Part shown: positions 1 to 7,212 of the stretch, in pieces
Position numbering within the stretch: the stretch's first letter is position 1
Layout of the letters: every line of letters begins with the position of its first letter
Assembly: GCA_005881695.1 (NCBI GenBank)
Contig: VBBT01000110.1
Location: 1-38,337 of the forward strand
DNA: 38,337 nucleotides
Direction: 5' to 3'
From: Candidatus Bathyarchaeota archaeon
GTDB lineage: Archaea; Thermoproteota; Bathyarchaeia; 40CM-2-53-6
The notes under the pieces: generated by a model
Told to the model about the DNA's origin: nothing
What the model saw: only the letters and a program-made list of their open reading frames with translations
The model's database searches: none
Translations under genes and position numbers: made by a program

Positions 1-1809
1 TGCACCTGCTTGGACGATTGTAACGGGAGATCGGTAGTTTGTGTCGAGCATTGTTCGTGAGGCAGGTCCGAAGTGAGATTCGAAGTTCACGATATGATCT
101 ACGTCTCCGCCTGCAAAACCGTAGATGGCTTGCCAGTCATCACCCACGGCGAAGAGATGAGCCCGGTTCGTTCCAACCAGTGCGTTTACGAGGCGGGCCA
201 TGGACCATGAGGTGTCTTGGAACTCGTCCACCAGGACATGACTGAACTTCGGGAGAGAGCTCGCACCTTTCTCTAGGATGTCCGCGGCCCGGTGAAGCAT
301 GTCTGAGAAATCGATTCTGCCTTCCGAAGCCAATTCTCTCTCGTATCTTTGCAAAACTGCAAGACCAAGGTTCCCGAAATGATGGACACGTGGCGTAGCT
401 GATTTTAGACGCTGGAGAATCTGCTCAGTCGACATTCGGAATGAACGAGCATTTTCAATGAATTCAGCCAATTGTCTCTCGATCACGCTACCGATGTACT
501 TCGTATCCCCAAGGATCCTTTCTAACCCAGCTAGTGTCATTGATCGCAATTGTACGCTGGCGCCGGTCAAGCGTGTTTCGAGTACTGCCTCCAACGTTCC
601 TTCTCTGCGCTCGTAATCATAGAATTCGACGAGCTTCTTCCCTGTACGGCTGAACTCTCTTCTTTTCCATGCCATTCCCTTGCCATAATCTGAGGAGGAA
701 GTTGACCAATTCCCAGCCACATTGCCTGCACGGTCTATGCCCCAATACTCGATGCAGACTCCCGTGTCAAGGAGTGTGAAATCGGGGTGGTAGGCGGAGC
801 GACCTGCGCCGACTTGTGCCCACGAAGCGGTGGCTTCGTACTTGTAAGGAACTTGATGGGTGAGTAGAAAATCCGCAATGATTCGCTCACCGATTGACCG
901 AACTTGTTCTCCACGACGAGTTCTGTAAGTAAGATCCTCACCGAGAGCTGGGGTCCGCTCGTCCAGATCGCGATGGAAGTTCAGGATCGCATTGACGTAC
1001 AAATTCGAAAGCTGCTGGTCTCGACTTTCCCTGGCATCGCGCAATGCGCTAGCGACAAGTGAGTTTGTCCAATGTTCGTCAGCGATACTAAGCGGTCCTG
1101 GCGTGGCCGCTTGGACTATGAGCTTGCCGAGAGCATGAAGTGTCGAGACAGTCACACCACCGCTTCCCTGATCCGCGACTGGTACACTCATCTGTTTGAG
1201 GCCGTCCTCCATCTCCTCGGTCGCTTTGTTCGTGAAGGTTACTGCTAGGATGTTAATTGGAGCCACACCGCGTTCCAAGAGATAACGGACCCGGGCGATT
1301 AGGGTACGAGTCTTGCCTGATCCGGCCGCGGCGACGACAAGGTTGCGCTCATCGTCTCGAACGGTCGCTTCGCGCTGAGCCGCGTCGAGCTTCAGCTCCT
1401 CAACAAGCAACTTTGAGTGTTCAGTGAGCGCTCGCTGGACAAACTGGAAGTTGTGCTCCATAAGCTTCTGATACAATTGATTCGTAGCCATTGTAATGGA
1501 TTCAAACTCTTTCCTCATTACACCGTCATGCGTTCGCCGAACAGTCTTCCCGAGAGACGGCAAGGTCGACTCAACGAACGTCTTCATCTCAGACCTCAGA
1601 GGTCTACCTACGCGCTCCGGAAGGTATTCTTTCGAGGACAAGTAAGGCTCAAGGGATTTGTCGATTCTAGAAAGAACCTCAGGGACCTGGTTCAAGGAGG
1701 CTCTGGCCTGCTTAATCCCACGCTTCCGATAGAATGGAAGAGCAACTGAAACCGTAATGGCTAGGATCGCGACGACAACGAGTCCAAGGACCAACCACAC
1801 AAGGTCCAT
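1..1809 (-). CDS. UvrD/helicase IV-like SF1 helicase with N-terminal membrane segment (partial, 3' end outside window)
   Basis: I translated this frame by hand; it is open from the ATG at 1809 to base 1 (603 codons) and continues past the window. Residues about 4-27 form a strong hydrophobic segment followed by a basic stretch, which suggests a membrane anchor. Next comes a helical region, then the SF1A helicase core: Walker A AAAGSGKT (about 159-166), motif II VDEFQDT (about 524-530), VGDDWQAIYGF and LDTNYRS. The GDDWQ-IY form of motif III is typical of helicase IV (HelD-like) rather than UvrD proper. Between motifs Ia and II is an insertion with YHPDF and IEYWG (about 340-360), resembling the PD-(D/E)xK nuclease-like insert seen in some helicase IV relatives. 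It would unwind DNA 3'-5' using ATP. Helicase assignment is firm; the nuclease and membrane parts are inferred. The C-terminal motifs cannot be checked. Confidence 0.9.
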   Translation of the reverse strand, partial: MDLVWLVLGLVVVAILAITVSVALPFYRKRGIKQARASLNQVPEVLSRIDKSLEPYLSSKEYLPERVGRPLRSEMKTFVESTLPSLGKTVRRTHDGVMRKEFESITMATNQLYQKLMEHNFQFVQRALTEHSKLLVEELKLDAAQREATVRDDERNLVVAAAGSGKTRTLIARVRYLLERGVAPINILAVTFTNKATEEMEDGLKQMSVPVADQGSGGVTVSTLHALGKLIVQAATPGPLSIADEHWTNSLVASALRDARESRDQQLSNLYVNAILNFHRDLDERTPALGEDLTYRTRRGEQVRSIGERIIADFLLTHQVPYKYEATASWAQVGAGRSAYHPDFTLLDTGVCIEYWGIDRAGNVAGNWSTSSSDYGKGMAWKRREFSRTGKKLVEFYDYERREGTLEAVLETRLTGASVQLRSMTLAGLERILGDTKYIGSVIERQLAEFIENARSFRMSTEQILQRLKSATPRVHHFGNLGLAVLQRYERELASEGRIDFSDMLHRAADILEKGASSLPKFSHVLVDEFQDTSWSMARLVNALVGTNRAHLFAVGDDWQAIYGFAGGDVDHIVNFESHFGPASRTMLDTNYRSPVTIVQAGA

Positions 1810-2004
1810 TTTCCACACCCCACGACCTAGGGTTTGAGACTAGATCAGGCAGATTGAGATAACCTTTCTAGAAGTTTCGCTCGTCTCCACACTCTCTCCT
1901 TTCCGGGGACGGTGTTAGGCCGAACGGTTCAGCCTCGAGACGGTCTAATTCCGTTTGGTAAGAAATCTCTCTTTGCTGAAGAATTACTGAGCTGGGTTGG
2001 GTGT

Positions 2005-2334
2005 TCAGCGTGTTGGTAGGGTTTTGTATGTGAGGCCGCGTTGTTCTAGTTCTTTTAGTCGTTTTTCCCAGTCCTTGAGTTGTAGGTCTCGTAGTATTGT
2101 GTTGAGTACTTGTGCTGTGTAGGTGTGTACTTGTGTCCAGTGATGGCGTTCTGCAAGGGATAATTCTGGCTTGTTCATTTTTTCCTGTGAGGCGCGGAGG
2201 CTTTCGCGTAGCTGGTAGACGAGTTCGTGCCGCAGCCTCTCCAAGCTGGGCAATCTCTTACGTTTTTTCCTAACTCTCTCGACTAGACCGGTATTCCCAG
2301 TCTCTTCTTTGTACTCTAGCCGATCGTTCTCCAA
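2005..2334 (-). CDS. small charged helical protein, unknown function
   Basis: 109 residues, rich in Lys, Arg, Glu and Leu, with almost no predicted beta structure. Residues about 30-105 look like two long helices, possibly a coiled coil. The TTG start at 2334 has a good Shine-Dalgarno-like AAGGAGATC about 10 bases upstream, which supports this start. There are no cysteines and no recognisable motif. It lies downstream of nothing on its own strand for 500 bases and is followed by the helicase gene, whose ATG is about 195 bases further along the same strand, so co-transcription is possible. I do not recognise the family. Confidence 0.6.
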   Translation of the reverse strand: MENDRLEYKEETGNTGLVERVRKKRKRLPSLERLRHELVYQLRESLRASQEKMNKPELSLAERHHWTQVHTYTAQVLNTILRDLQLKDWEKRLKELEQRGLTYKTLPTR

Positions 2335-2519
2335 TCTTTTTCTGATCTCCTTTTTCTCCGTGCTTGCGCGTCATCTCCCGTAGGCTGTGTCAATGCTACC
2401 CTGGAAGAACGAGGAGACCTCGTGATCGACAAGGCCTCGTTTGACGCGTTTCTCTACAGGACAATGTCGTGGCTCGACTCACTTAAACGATGTCGTCCGA
2501 GAGGCTCGTTTGTCGACAA

Positions 2520-2729
2520 CGACGTTAATCGTCGGACAAGGACGAAAAAATACATCGGGTCAATGGAACCACAAAAAACGTCTCCAAGGGCAGATAGGCA
2601 CTGAGGCATGCAACAGTTAACGCGTTTTAGCGAGCATATCCGATCCAACAGGATTAGGTCCAATGTAGAAAAACGTCTAACCCTCGAACGCTAAAAAGAT
2701 CGGAAAGACGTTAAACGTCTGACAACGAC
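2520..2729. repeat. two copies of a 23-base near-palindromic repeat
   Basis: 2521-2543 and 2707-2729 match at 20 of 23 positions. Each starts with a dyad centred on GTTAA: CGACG/CGTCG arms at 2520-2534 and AGACGT/ACGTCT arms at 2706-2720. Each is followed by GACAA(G/C)GAC. The copies are 186 bases apart. AAAAACGTCT also occurs twice between them. This looks like a protein-binding site cluster, but no target gene is obvious. Confidence 0.5.
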
Positions 2730-2787
2730 AGATCCATACGTTTCCCAACCAAAAACCAAACAGGAAACCAGGGACCCCCGGGTAGAC

Positions 2788-2803
2788 TCCCGAAATCTCG
2801 GGA
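2788..2803 (-). terminator. possible hairpin terminator after the carbonic anhydrase-like gene
   Basis: A perfect 6-bp stem (TCCCGA/TCGGGA) with loop AATC lies about 38 bases beyond the minus-strand stop at 2841. On the minus strand a T-rich stretch follows some 20 bases further on, so this is only a weak terminator candidate. Confidence 0.25.
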
Positions 2804-2840
2804 CACGCCCGATGCCGATCACGAAAACCGGGGCCTGCCG

Positions 2841-3374
2841 TCATCCGATCGGGGTTTCAAAAGCTCCCGTACTAGCGTACTTCTGGGCCATTTTCACGTA
2901 TGCTCGGTAGGATTCTCTTATCATCCGAACATCCTTGTCGGTTGCCCTCCTCATCACCTTGGCTGGTGCACCCACAGCGACTGACCGTGGCGGGATAGTT
3001 CTGTTCTCGAGAACTACGGATCCGACCCCGATGATGGAGTGACTGCCAACTGTCGCCCCATCGAAAATGATTGCCCCAGCTCCCACGAGGCATTCGTCGC
3101 CGATTCTGCATGCATGAACAATCGCGCTATGAGCAACCGTAACCCCATTACCAATAACGCCCGCGTTCTTGGAAGAGCAGTGAACCACGACATTGTCCTG
3201 TAGGCTACAGTTGGCTCCAACCCGAATCCTCCCGTAGTCACCGCGAAGCACGGCCCCTGGCCAGACGCTCGTTCGTCGGCCTATCACAACGTCGCCGATG
3301 ATGCTCGCGTTGGGAGCGATCATAGCTGTTGGATGGACCCTTGGTTTCTTCGAACCGAGATGGTAGAGGGGCAT
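2841..3374 (-). CDS. gamma-carbonic anhydrase-like hexapeptide-repeat protein
   Basis: 177 residues, the normal length for the YrdA/PaaY/Cam group. Left-handed beta-helix hexapeptide repeats run from about residue 12 to 145. The three zinc ligands are in place: His65, His82 and His87. The residues that support them in Cam-type enzymes are present too: Arg44, Asp46, Gln59 and Asp60. It lacks the acidic loop and Glu84-type proton shuttle of classical Cam, so it belongs to the CamH/YrdA type, for which carbonic anhydrase activity is variable or unproven. The C-terminal helix (about 148-170) is typical of the trimeric fold. It is the last gene of a minus-strand run with PadR and signal peptidase. 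Family is certain; catalysis is not. Confidence 0.9.
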   Translation of the reverse strand: MPLYHLGSKKPRVHPTAMIAPNASIIGDVVIGRRTSVWPGAVLRGDYGRIRVGANCSLQDNVVVHCSSKNAGVIGNGVTVAHSAIVHACRIGDECLVGAGAIIFDGATVGSHSIIGVGSVVLENRTIPPRSVAVGAPAKVMRRATDKDVRMIRESYRAYVKMAQKYASTGAFETPIG

Positions 3375-3392
3375 TTCTACATCAGTCAGCCG

Positions 3393-3593
3393 CTAATTCT
3401 TCTCTCGCAGATCCTGAGAGCGAAAGCGGAAGCCGGGGCTCTTCGCTCCCTCATAGGTTGTTAATGACTTCGCCCCAGGAATATCGCGCAACTTGACCAA
3501 CATAACGCGGTTGATGAACGTTTTGCGATTGTCCAACAAGAAATAACAATCCCGAGAAAAATTCGCAATGACCCCCCAAGCAGGCACCAACAC
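3393..3593 (-). CDS. small hypothetical protein
   Basis: 66 residues from a GTG at 3593, with AGGGA about 5 bases upstream. It fits exactly between the signal peptidase stop (3617) and the carbonic anhydrase-like start (3374) on the same strand, which is the main argument for it. The first half is hydrophobic with beta-like character; the last 20 residues are charged. I recognise no motif. It could equally be a chance frame. Confidence 0.35.
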   Translation of the reverse strand: MLVPAWGVIANFSRDCYFLLDNRKTFINRVMLVKLRDIPGAKSLTTYEGAKSPGFRFRSQDLREKN

Positions 3594-3616
3594 CGGCGTC
3601 CCTGAGCCGGGTCGAT

Positions 3617-4351
3617 TTATCCTGGGTATTTAATTTGCGTCTGGAACGATAGCCCTCGAAATGCCGACGATGGGGCTTGAGTCGGAGCCGGGTCCGGCTT
3701 AGCTTCAGAGGAAGACACTTCTGGCTTCGGTTTCTTAGCGGGTTCGATCACCTCGAAGGCAAAGAGTGCTATGATGAGTATGACGATAACTAGGATTCCC
3801 TCGGGTCTTGGCTGCCCTGTAGTATCATCGTACATGAAGCTCCGAATACCCAAAATTGTCGAGCCCAGGTATGGAATTGGAATCGTATACTGGTATACTC
3901 CGACAACTTGGGTGCTAGAGATCATGCTGAGCGCGCTCCCGCAACGACTATCCCAAGAGTCTTGAATTCCATTGGCGTCACCCTTCGTAACGAAAGAGAA
4001 TCCATTACTATCTGTGACCCTGTTGATGACTCTATGTACCACGAGATAATCAGGTTCACAGACATAAGGCCGGAAAACGATAATCGACCCGATCGGAGGT
4101 GGACCTGCAATTATGGTCGAGGGGTCCTGGCCACGTATTACGATCAAAGAACCAATTGGCAACACGCAATTGGTTGGAGGACACATGCTTCCGGAGGAGA
4201 CAACCAGTACCGGATACTCAGTGTTGAGAACCAGACGAACTCCACCCCATACGGCAAGAGCCCCTAGTATTACAACACCTACTAGAAGCAGGCCCCTCGC
4301 TGTTTCATTTTTCCGGATAAATCTCCAGAACTTGCGGAGATAAGTGCTCAA
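3617..4351 (-). CDS. signal peptidase I, ER/archaeal type (S26B)
   Basis: 244 residues. It would cleave signal peptides on the outer face of the membrane. Helix one is at about 19-42. The catalytic serine is in SGSM (Ser55). The ER-type catalytic histidine, replacing bacterial Lys, is in VVHRV (His106), and the aspartate is in KGDAN (Asp125). A second hydrophobic helix (about 183-203) near the C-terminus is followed by a Pro/Lys-rich cytoplasmic tail of about 40 residues that is longer than usual. Two Cys in the loop after Ser55 (Cys57, Cys62) and two more further on (Cys98, Cys137) could form disulfides outside the cell. It starts 15 bases after the PadR stop, so the two probably share a transcript. 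Confidence 0.93.
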   Translation of the reverse strand: MSTYLRKFWRFIRKNETARGLLLVGVVILGALAVWGGVRLVLNTEYPVLVVSSGSMCPPTNCVLPIGSLIVIRGQDPSTIIAGPPPIGSIIVFRPYVCEPDYLVVHRVINRVTDSNGFSFVTKGDANGIQDSWDSRCGSALSMISSTQVVGVYQYTIPIPYLGSTILGIRSFMYDDTTGQPRPEGILVIVILIIALFAFEVIEPAKKPKPEVSSSEAKPDPAPTQAPSSAFRGLSFQTQIKYPG

Positions 4352-4366
4352 AGTCTCAAGTCTAGT

Positions 4367-4810
4367 CTAGGCGTGCTTTTGTTGGAATGGTCCTATTTCA
4401 GCCTCGTACTGGATCCGCCTCAAAAACTCTTCTGCAGCCCGGGCACCAGCTATCAGAAACTCTTCCCCCCGAGGGGTGATACGGTAGACCTTGCGGCCTC
4501 TCCCGCCTTCCGCCTCCCAAACGGCCTGCAAGTAGCCTTTTTCCTCCATTGAATGCAGCAGCGGGTAAAGTGTTCCGGCGCTTAGGTAAACTTTGAAACG
4601 ATCCCGAATCTCGAGGTTAACCTCGTAACCCCAGCGAGGCTTGCTCTTGAGGAGCCGGAGAATGATGAGGTCGAGATGGTTCTTTACAAGTCTCTCCCTC
4701 CATGCTTTATCGAGATCCTTGTTCAAGTAGCTCCAGAACTCTTTGAAACCTACAACCCCAAACGATTGCCCCTTAACGCTTTCTAGGTTTTTGCAGACGT
4801 TTGAACTCAT
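4367..4810 (-). CDS. PadR-family transcriptional regulator
   Basis: 147 residues. The PadR winged helix spans about 43-120, with the typical GYEVNLEI, SAGTLYPLLHSMEEKGYL and GRGRKVYRITPRGEEF segments. The C-terminal dimerisation helix is short, as in PadR subfamily 2. The first 40 residues are not part of the fold. The best TATA-like sequence (CAATATATCG) directly abuts the ATG at 4810, so transcription would begin inside the annotated frame and the real start may be the TTG codon at residue 29. It is co-oriented with signal peptidase and divergent from the proteasome beta gene; the dyad at 5041-5059 is a possible binding site. Confidence 0.85.
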   Translation of the reverse strand: MSSNVCKNLESVKGQSFGVVGFKEFWSYLNKDLDKAWRERLVKNHLDLIILRLLKSKPRWGYEVNLEIRDRFKVYLSAGTLYPLLHSMEEKGYLQAVWEAEGGRGRKVYRITPRGEEFLIAGARAAEEFLRRIQYEAEIGPFQQKHA

Positions 4811-5040
4811 CGATATATTGGGGTTTTCACAAACGAGTGTCAGACCGGAAAAACTCTGGGGAACGATAATCTCCGTCCCATGCTAGGGATTGGTCAAAGC
4901 CACTAACAATGTTTTCTTGATTCAACCAATTATTCCTCTGAACAACTCTCGGCTGTCGGATTGATAAGAATAGCTCGTGATGGGTCGGACTCAGTCTGGC
5001 CGTTTTGTAGGCTATCATAGTCATCCAGGCGAAGAGCAAT

Positions 5041-5059
5041 CTCAGAGAGATTCTCTGAG
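5041..5059. promoter_or_regulatory. perfect 19-bp dyad, candidate operator
   Basis: Arms CTCAGAGA and TCTCTGAG (8 bp each, no mismatch) are separated by GAT. The site sits between the PadR gene and the proteasome beta gene, about 65 bases upstream of the likely beta transcription start. It differs from the ATGT/ACAT boxes known for some PadR proteins, so the binding protein is unknown. Confidence 0.5.
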
Positions 5060-5123
5060 TCAACCCTACGTATGGAGATACGGGGAGCGGACTCGGGACG
5101 CGTCGATGGTCGCTTCGCTAGCC

Positions 5124-5128
5124 TTAAA
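5124..5128 (+). promoter_or_regulatory. TATA-like box for the proteasome beta gene
   Basis: TTAAA centred at 5126 predicts transcription start near 5151, giving an 11-base leader before the ATG at 5163. The strong GGGAGGAGGG at 5131-5140 would then lie outside the transcript, which supports 5163 over upstream starts. Confidence 0.35.
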
Positions 5129-5162
5129 CCGGGAGGAGGGTAAGTGGCCGCTGTCCTTTCTT

Positions 5163-5771
5163 ATGAGTAGAGAGCCCTACGTGCCAGGTGCGACCACTGT
5201 CGGTATGGTCTGCAAAGATGGAGTTCTACTCGCATCTGAACGTCGGTACGCGTATGGAAGCTTCGTCATGAGTAAAGGTGCGAAGAAGGTCTTCAAGATC
5301 ACGGACAATATTGGCGTCGCCTGCGCGGGCATTGTAGGTGATATGCAGGTCCTGACCAGGGAAGCTCAGGCCTACATGAGCATCTACCAATACGAGCGGG
5401 AGAGGCCGGGGACTGTGAAGAACACGGCCAAGCTCATCGCCAATCTTCTCTCTAGCCGTCGCATGTTTCCCTTTCTTGCCGAGACGATTGTCGCTGGTGT
5501 CACCGAGGGGAAACCCGAGCTCTACGTGTTAGACCCCGTAGGATCTCTTCTTCCTGATAAGTTCGCCGCAGTGGGGACAGGAGCTCAAATCGCGATAGGT
5601 GTTCTCGAATTGGAATACAATGAAGGGCTGTCGGTTGAACAAGGGGAGGTTGTACTGCTTAAGGCTGTCAGATCCGCGCTAGCCAGAGACATCTCCAGCG
5701 GGGACGGTATAGACTTGATGGTCATCACAGAACAAGGAATCAAAGAAGAATCCCCCCGATTCTTCTCCTAA
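5163..5771 (+). CDS. psmB: 20S proteasome beta subunit with Ala at the Thr1 position (probably non-catalytic)
   Basis: 202 residues from the ATG at 5163. The frame is open back to 4977, but family alignment begins just after 5163. The Ntn-hydrolase fold is clear. Anchoring the alignment on Glu17 (in LASERR) and Lys33 (in GAKKVF), both present, gives the start of the mature chain as G|ATTVG, whereas active archaeal subunits read G|TTTVG. The nucleophile and self-cleavage residue Thr1 is therefore Ala10 of this precursor. The Asp166/Ser129 region (SSGDGIDL) is present. It would form the inner ring of the 20S core, probably alongside an active beta subunit encoded elsewhere. Two beta genes per genome are known in Thermoproteota. 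Identity is firm; inactivity is inferred from the substitution. Confidence 0.93.
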   Translation: MSREPYVPGATTVGMVCKDGVLLASERRYAYGSFVMSKGAKKVFKITDNIGVACAGIVGDMQVLTREAQAYMSIYQYERERPGTVKNTAKLIANLLSSRRMFPFLAETIVAGVTEGKPELYVLDPVGSLLPDKFAAVGTGAQIAIGVLELEYNEGLSVEQGEVVLLKAVRSALARDISSGDGIDLMVITEQGIKEESPRFFS

Positions 5772-5947
5772 GACCAACTTGTGGCACTTTATCACTTCAT
5801 GAGCAGACTGCACAATGTGCGTATTGGATAGAGCTTGGCTAGAGCTGGCCACCGTGGTAGCGAGCGCAGTCCCTTCCTGATCATAGGCCTAACTCCTTAC
5901 AACTTGAAAGATGGTTACTCGGTTGCTGTTCAGATTAGTCTCGTCGG

Positions 5948-6190
5948 TTATCGATTTCCTATCAGCTCGACTTGTCTCTTACCCTTCGTAAGTCTTGAGA
6001 CTCGTAGAATCCCCGCCAGCTCTAGTTTCATCAGTTCCCGGTTGAGCTCTCTGAAGCTGACGTCTCCGAGGTTTGACTTGAGTTTCTTTAGCAGATCGAT
6101 GTCTGTCATTGGACCGTTCTTTTCCAGAGCTTCCACTATGGATAGGGACATGGGCCGTGGACTCCATATCTTGCTCAACGCCGCGGTCAC
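5948..6190 (-). CDS. small winged-helix-like protein
   Basis: 80 residues from a GTG at 6190. The pattern of helix (SLSIVEALEKNGPM), helix (DIDLLKKLKSNL), recognition helix (SFRELNRELMKLELAGIL) and a short beta-wing (RVSRLTKGKRQVELI) is that of a winged helix-turn-helix. An internal ATG (residue 14) is an alternative start. Such short wHTH proteins are common in Thermoproteota and may bind DNA or act as adaptor domains. It converges with the proteasome beta gene. The exact family is not recognised. Confidence 0.65.
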   Translation of the reverse strand: MTAALSKIWSPRPMSLSIVEALEKNGPMTDIDLLKKLKSNLGDVSFRELNRELMKLELAGILRVSRLTKGKRQVELIGNR

Positions 6191-6463
6191 GGGGAGAGAT
6201 CCTACCCGAAGGCTGTCCTTGTTACGGTTTCGGAAGCGGCTTGTTGTTTAGCGGAACCAGACCGGTGCAATTGCAACTACATAGAGAATTGACATTGGCC
6301 CTCTTCAGCGCGGAGGCATCTTAAGGAGAGTTGAGAGATTTGGGTTGGTGAAGAAGTAGATCTCGACGAAGAAGAAAAGCAAGAAGAAGTCAAAGTAAGC
6401 CAGCACTGCTGAGACTGCGCAGAGTGCCTGTGGCTCGACTCGTGATCCGGTCTAGATAGAAGT
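6191..6463. other. intergenic region upstream of hsp20
   Basis: About 270 bases with no credible gene. Around 6336-6420 the plus strand is very purine-rich (many GAA/AAG triplets) and reads as a short acidic-basic peptide without a start codon. A TGCAATTGCA palindrome is at 6266-6275. Confidence 0.3.
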
Positions 6464-6473
6464 CTTATAAGCG
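6464..6473 (+). promoter_or_regulatory. TATA-like box for the hsp20 transcript
   Basis: CTTATAAGCG at 6464-6473 predicts a start near 6492, followed by AGGAAG (6504-6509) and an ATG at 6518. GTAACA occurs on both sides of the predicted start (6476 and 6494). Confidence 0.45.
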
Positions 6474-6517
6474 AGTAACAGCTATTACATGGCAGTAACA
6501 AAAAGGAAGAATTGACA

Positions 6518-6694
6518 ATGCTAACCAACATGAATTTCCCGACCGACGTCTGGTTGACGGTCAGCCCCGGACTCCTCCACGATCGAACCCCCGGTTTTCG
6601 GAGAGAACTCCATCAGCTCAAGATCACTGTGAAACCGGTTCCACGGACCCCTGACCCCATCCGGAATCAGGCAAATAGGGTAACTTCCCAATGA
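6518..6694 (+). CDS. possible 58-residue leader ORF upstream of hsp20
   Basis: ATG at 6518 is preceded by a well-placed AGGAAG, and the stop TGA (6692-6694) overlaps the hsp20 ATG (6691) as ATGA, a classic coupling arrangement. The protein has no recognisable domain and an unremarkable composition. The alternative is that this is simply a long hsp20 leader. Confidence 0.3.
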   Translation: MLTNMNFPTDVWLTVSPGLLHDRTPGFRRELHQLKITVKPVPRTPDPIRNQANRVTSQ

Positions 6695-7212
6695 CCTTAG
6701 CTCTAACTTCTAGAAAGAAAGCCGTACCAAGAGCGGTTGCGAAAGCGAATAAGCCTGCGCTTGCTGTAAAAGCGGCTCCATCGAGTCTTACGCATCCAGT
6801 CGACAAGTTGTTGGAAGCAATGACCCTTATCCCTTGGGACCCGTTCCGGGGATTCGAATGGCCTGCTGAATATGAACTGCCGACGCGGATACCGTACGTC
6901 GACGTTATCGACTCAGACAACGAATACGTCGTGAAAGCAGAGCTTCCAGGGTTGAAGAAGGAAACCCTGAACATCCAAGTCGGCACGAACGAGCTGTCGT
7001 TAGCTGCTGAATCCAACGTGGAGACTGAGGAAGAGGGAAAAACCTACTTGCATAGGGAAAGAGCTTTCTCAACATTCCGCCGAAACATAGGATTCGCCGA
7101 AAGCGTAGATACAGAAAAAGTATCAGCAAAGATGGCTGAAGGCATTCTCGAAGTAAGACTTCCCAAGCTTGAGCGCAGGTCCGAAAGGAAGACCCGAAGA
7201 ATAACGCTGTAA
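6691..7212 (+). CDS. Hsp20 / alpha-crystallin small heat shock protein
   Basis: 173 residues. An ATP-independent holdase that oligomerises and binds unfolding proteins. The first 45 residues are basic and Ala-rich, followed by WDPFRGFEW. The alpha-crystallin domain runs from about 66 to 162, with VDVIDSDNEYVVKAELPGL at its start and the hallmark A-x3-G-I-L-E-V-x-L-P near its end. The C-terminal tail ends in RRITL, a variant of the I-x-I/V oligomerisation motif. The ATG overlaps the stop of the preceding short ORF. It lies close to the proteasome gene, but with a gap and an opposing gene between them. Confidence 0.93.
   Translation: MTLALTSRKKAVPRAVAKANKPALAVKAAPSSLTHPVDKLLEAMTLIPWDPFRGFEWPAEYELPTRIPYVDVIDSDNEYVVKAELPGLKKETLNIQVGTNELSLAAESNVETEEEGKTYLHRERAFSTFRRNIGFAESVDTEKVSAKMAEGILEVRLPKLERRSERKTRRITL

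Larger units (their letters stand above)
2335..2840. other. gene-free stretch with repeated palindromes
   Basis: About 500 bases without a credible gene; the only sizeable frame (2422-2604, plus) has no homologue-like composition. It holds two related near-palindromes (2520-2543 and 2706-2729), further ACGTCT half-sites near 2578 and 2670, and two A6 runs (2545-2550, 2572-2577) that read as T6 on the minus strand. A hairpin lies at 2788-2803. Confidence 0.5.
4811..5162. other. divergent intergenic region, padR / proteasome beta
   Basis: About 350 bases between the divergent PadR and proteasome beta genes. The beta reading frame stays open upstream to 4977, but those residues look unlike any proteasome propeptide. 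The region contains a TATA-like box for each direction and a 19-bp perfect dyad at 5041-5059. Confidence 0.5.

Noticed and set aside
735-941. 68-residue minus-strand frame
   Set aside because: Lies inside the helicase gene in a different frame; the helicase motifs fix the true frame.
1417-1749. 110-residue plus-strand frame
   Set aside because: Antisense to the N-terminal part of the helicase and without domain-like features.
2422-2604. 60-residue plus-strand frame in the gene-free stretch
   Set aside because: No Shine-Dalgarno, odd composition, and it overlaps the palindromic repeats.
4977-5162. 62-residue N-terminal extension of the proteasome beta frame
   Set aside because: Not like a propeptide; the TATA box and family alignment both point to the ATG at 5163.
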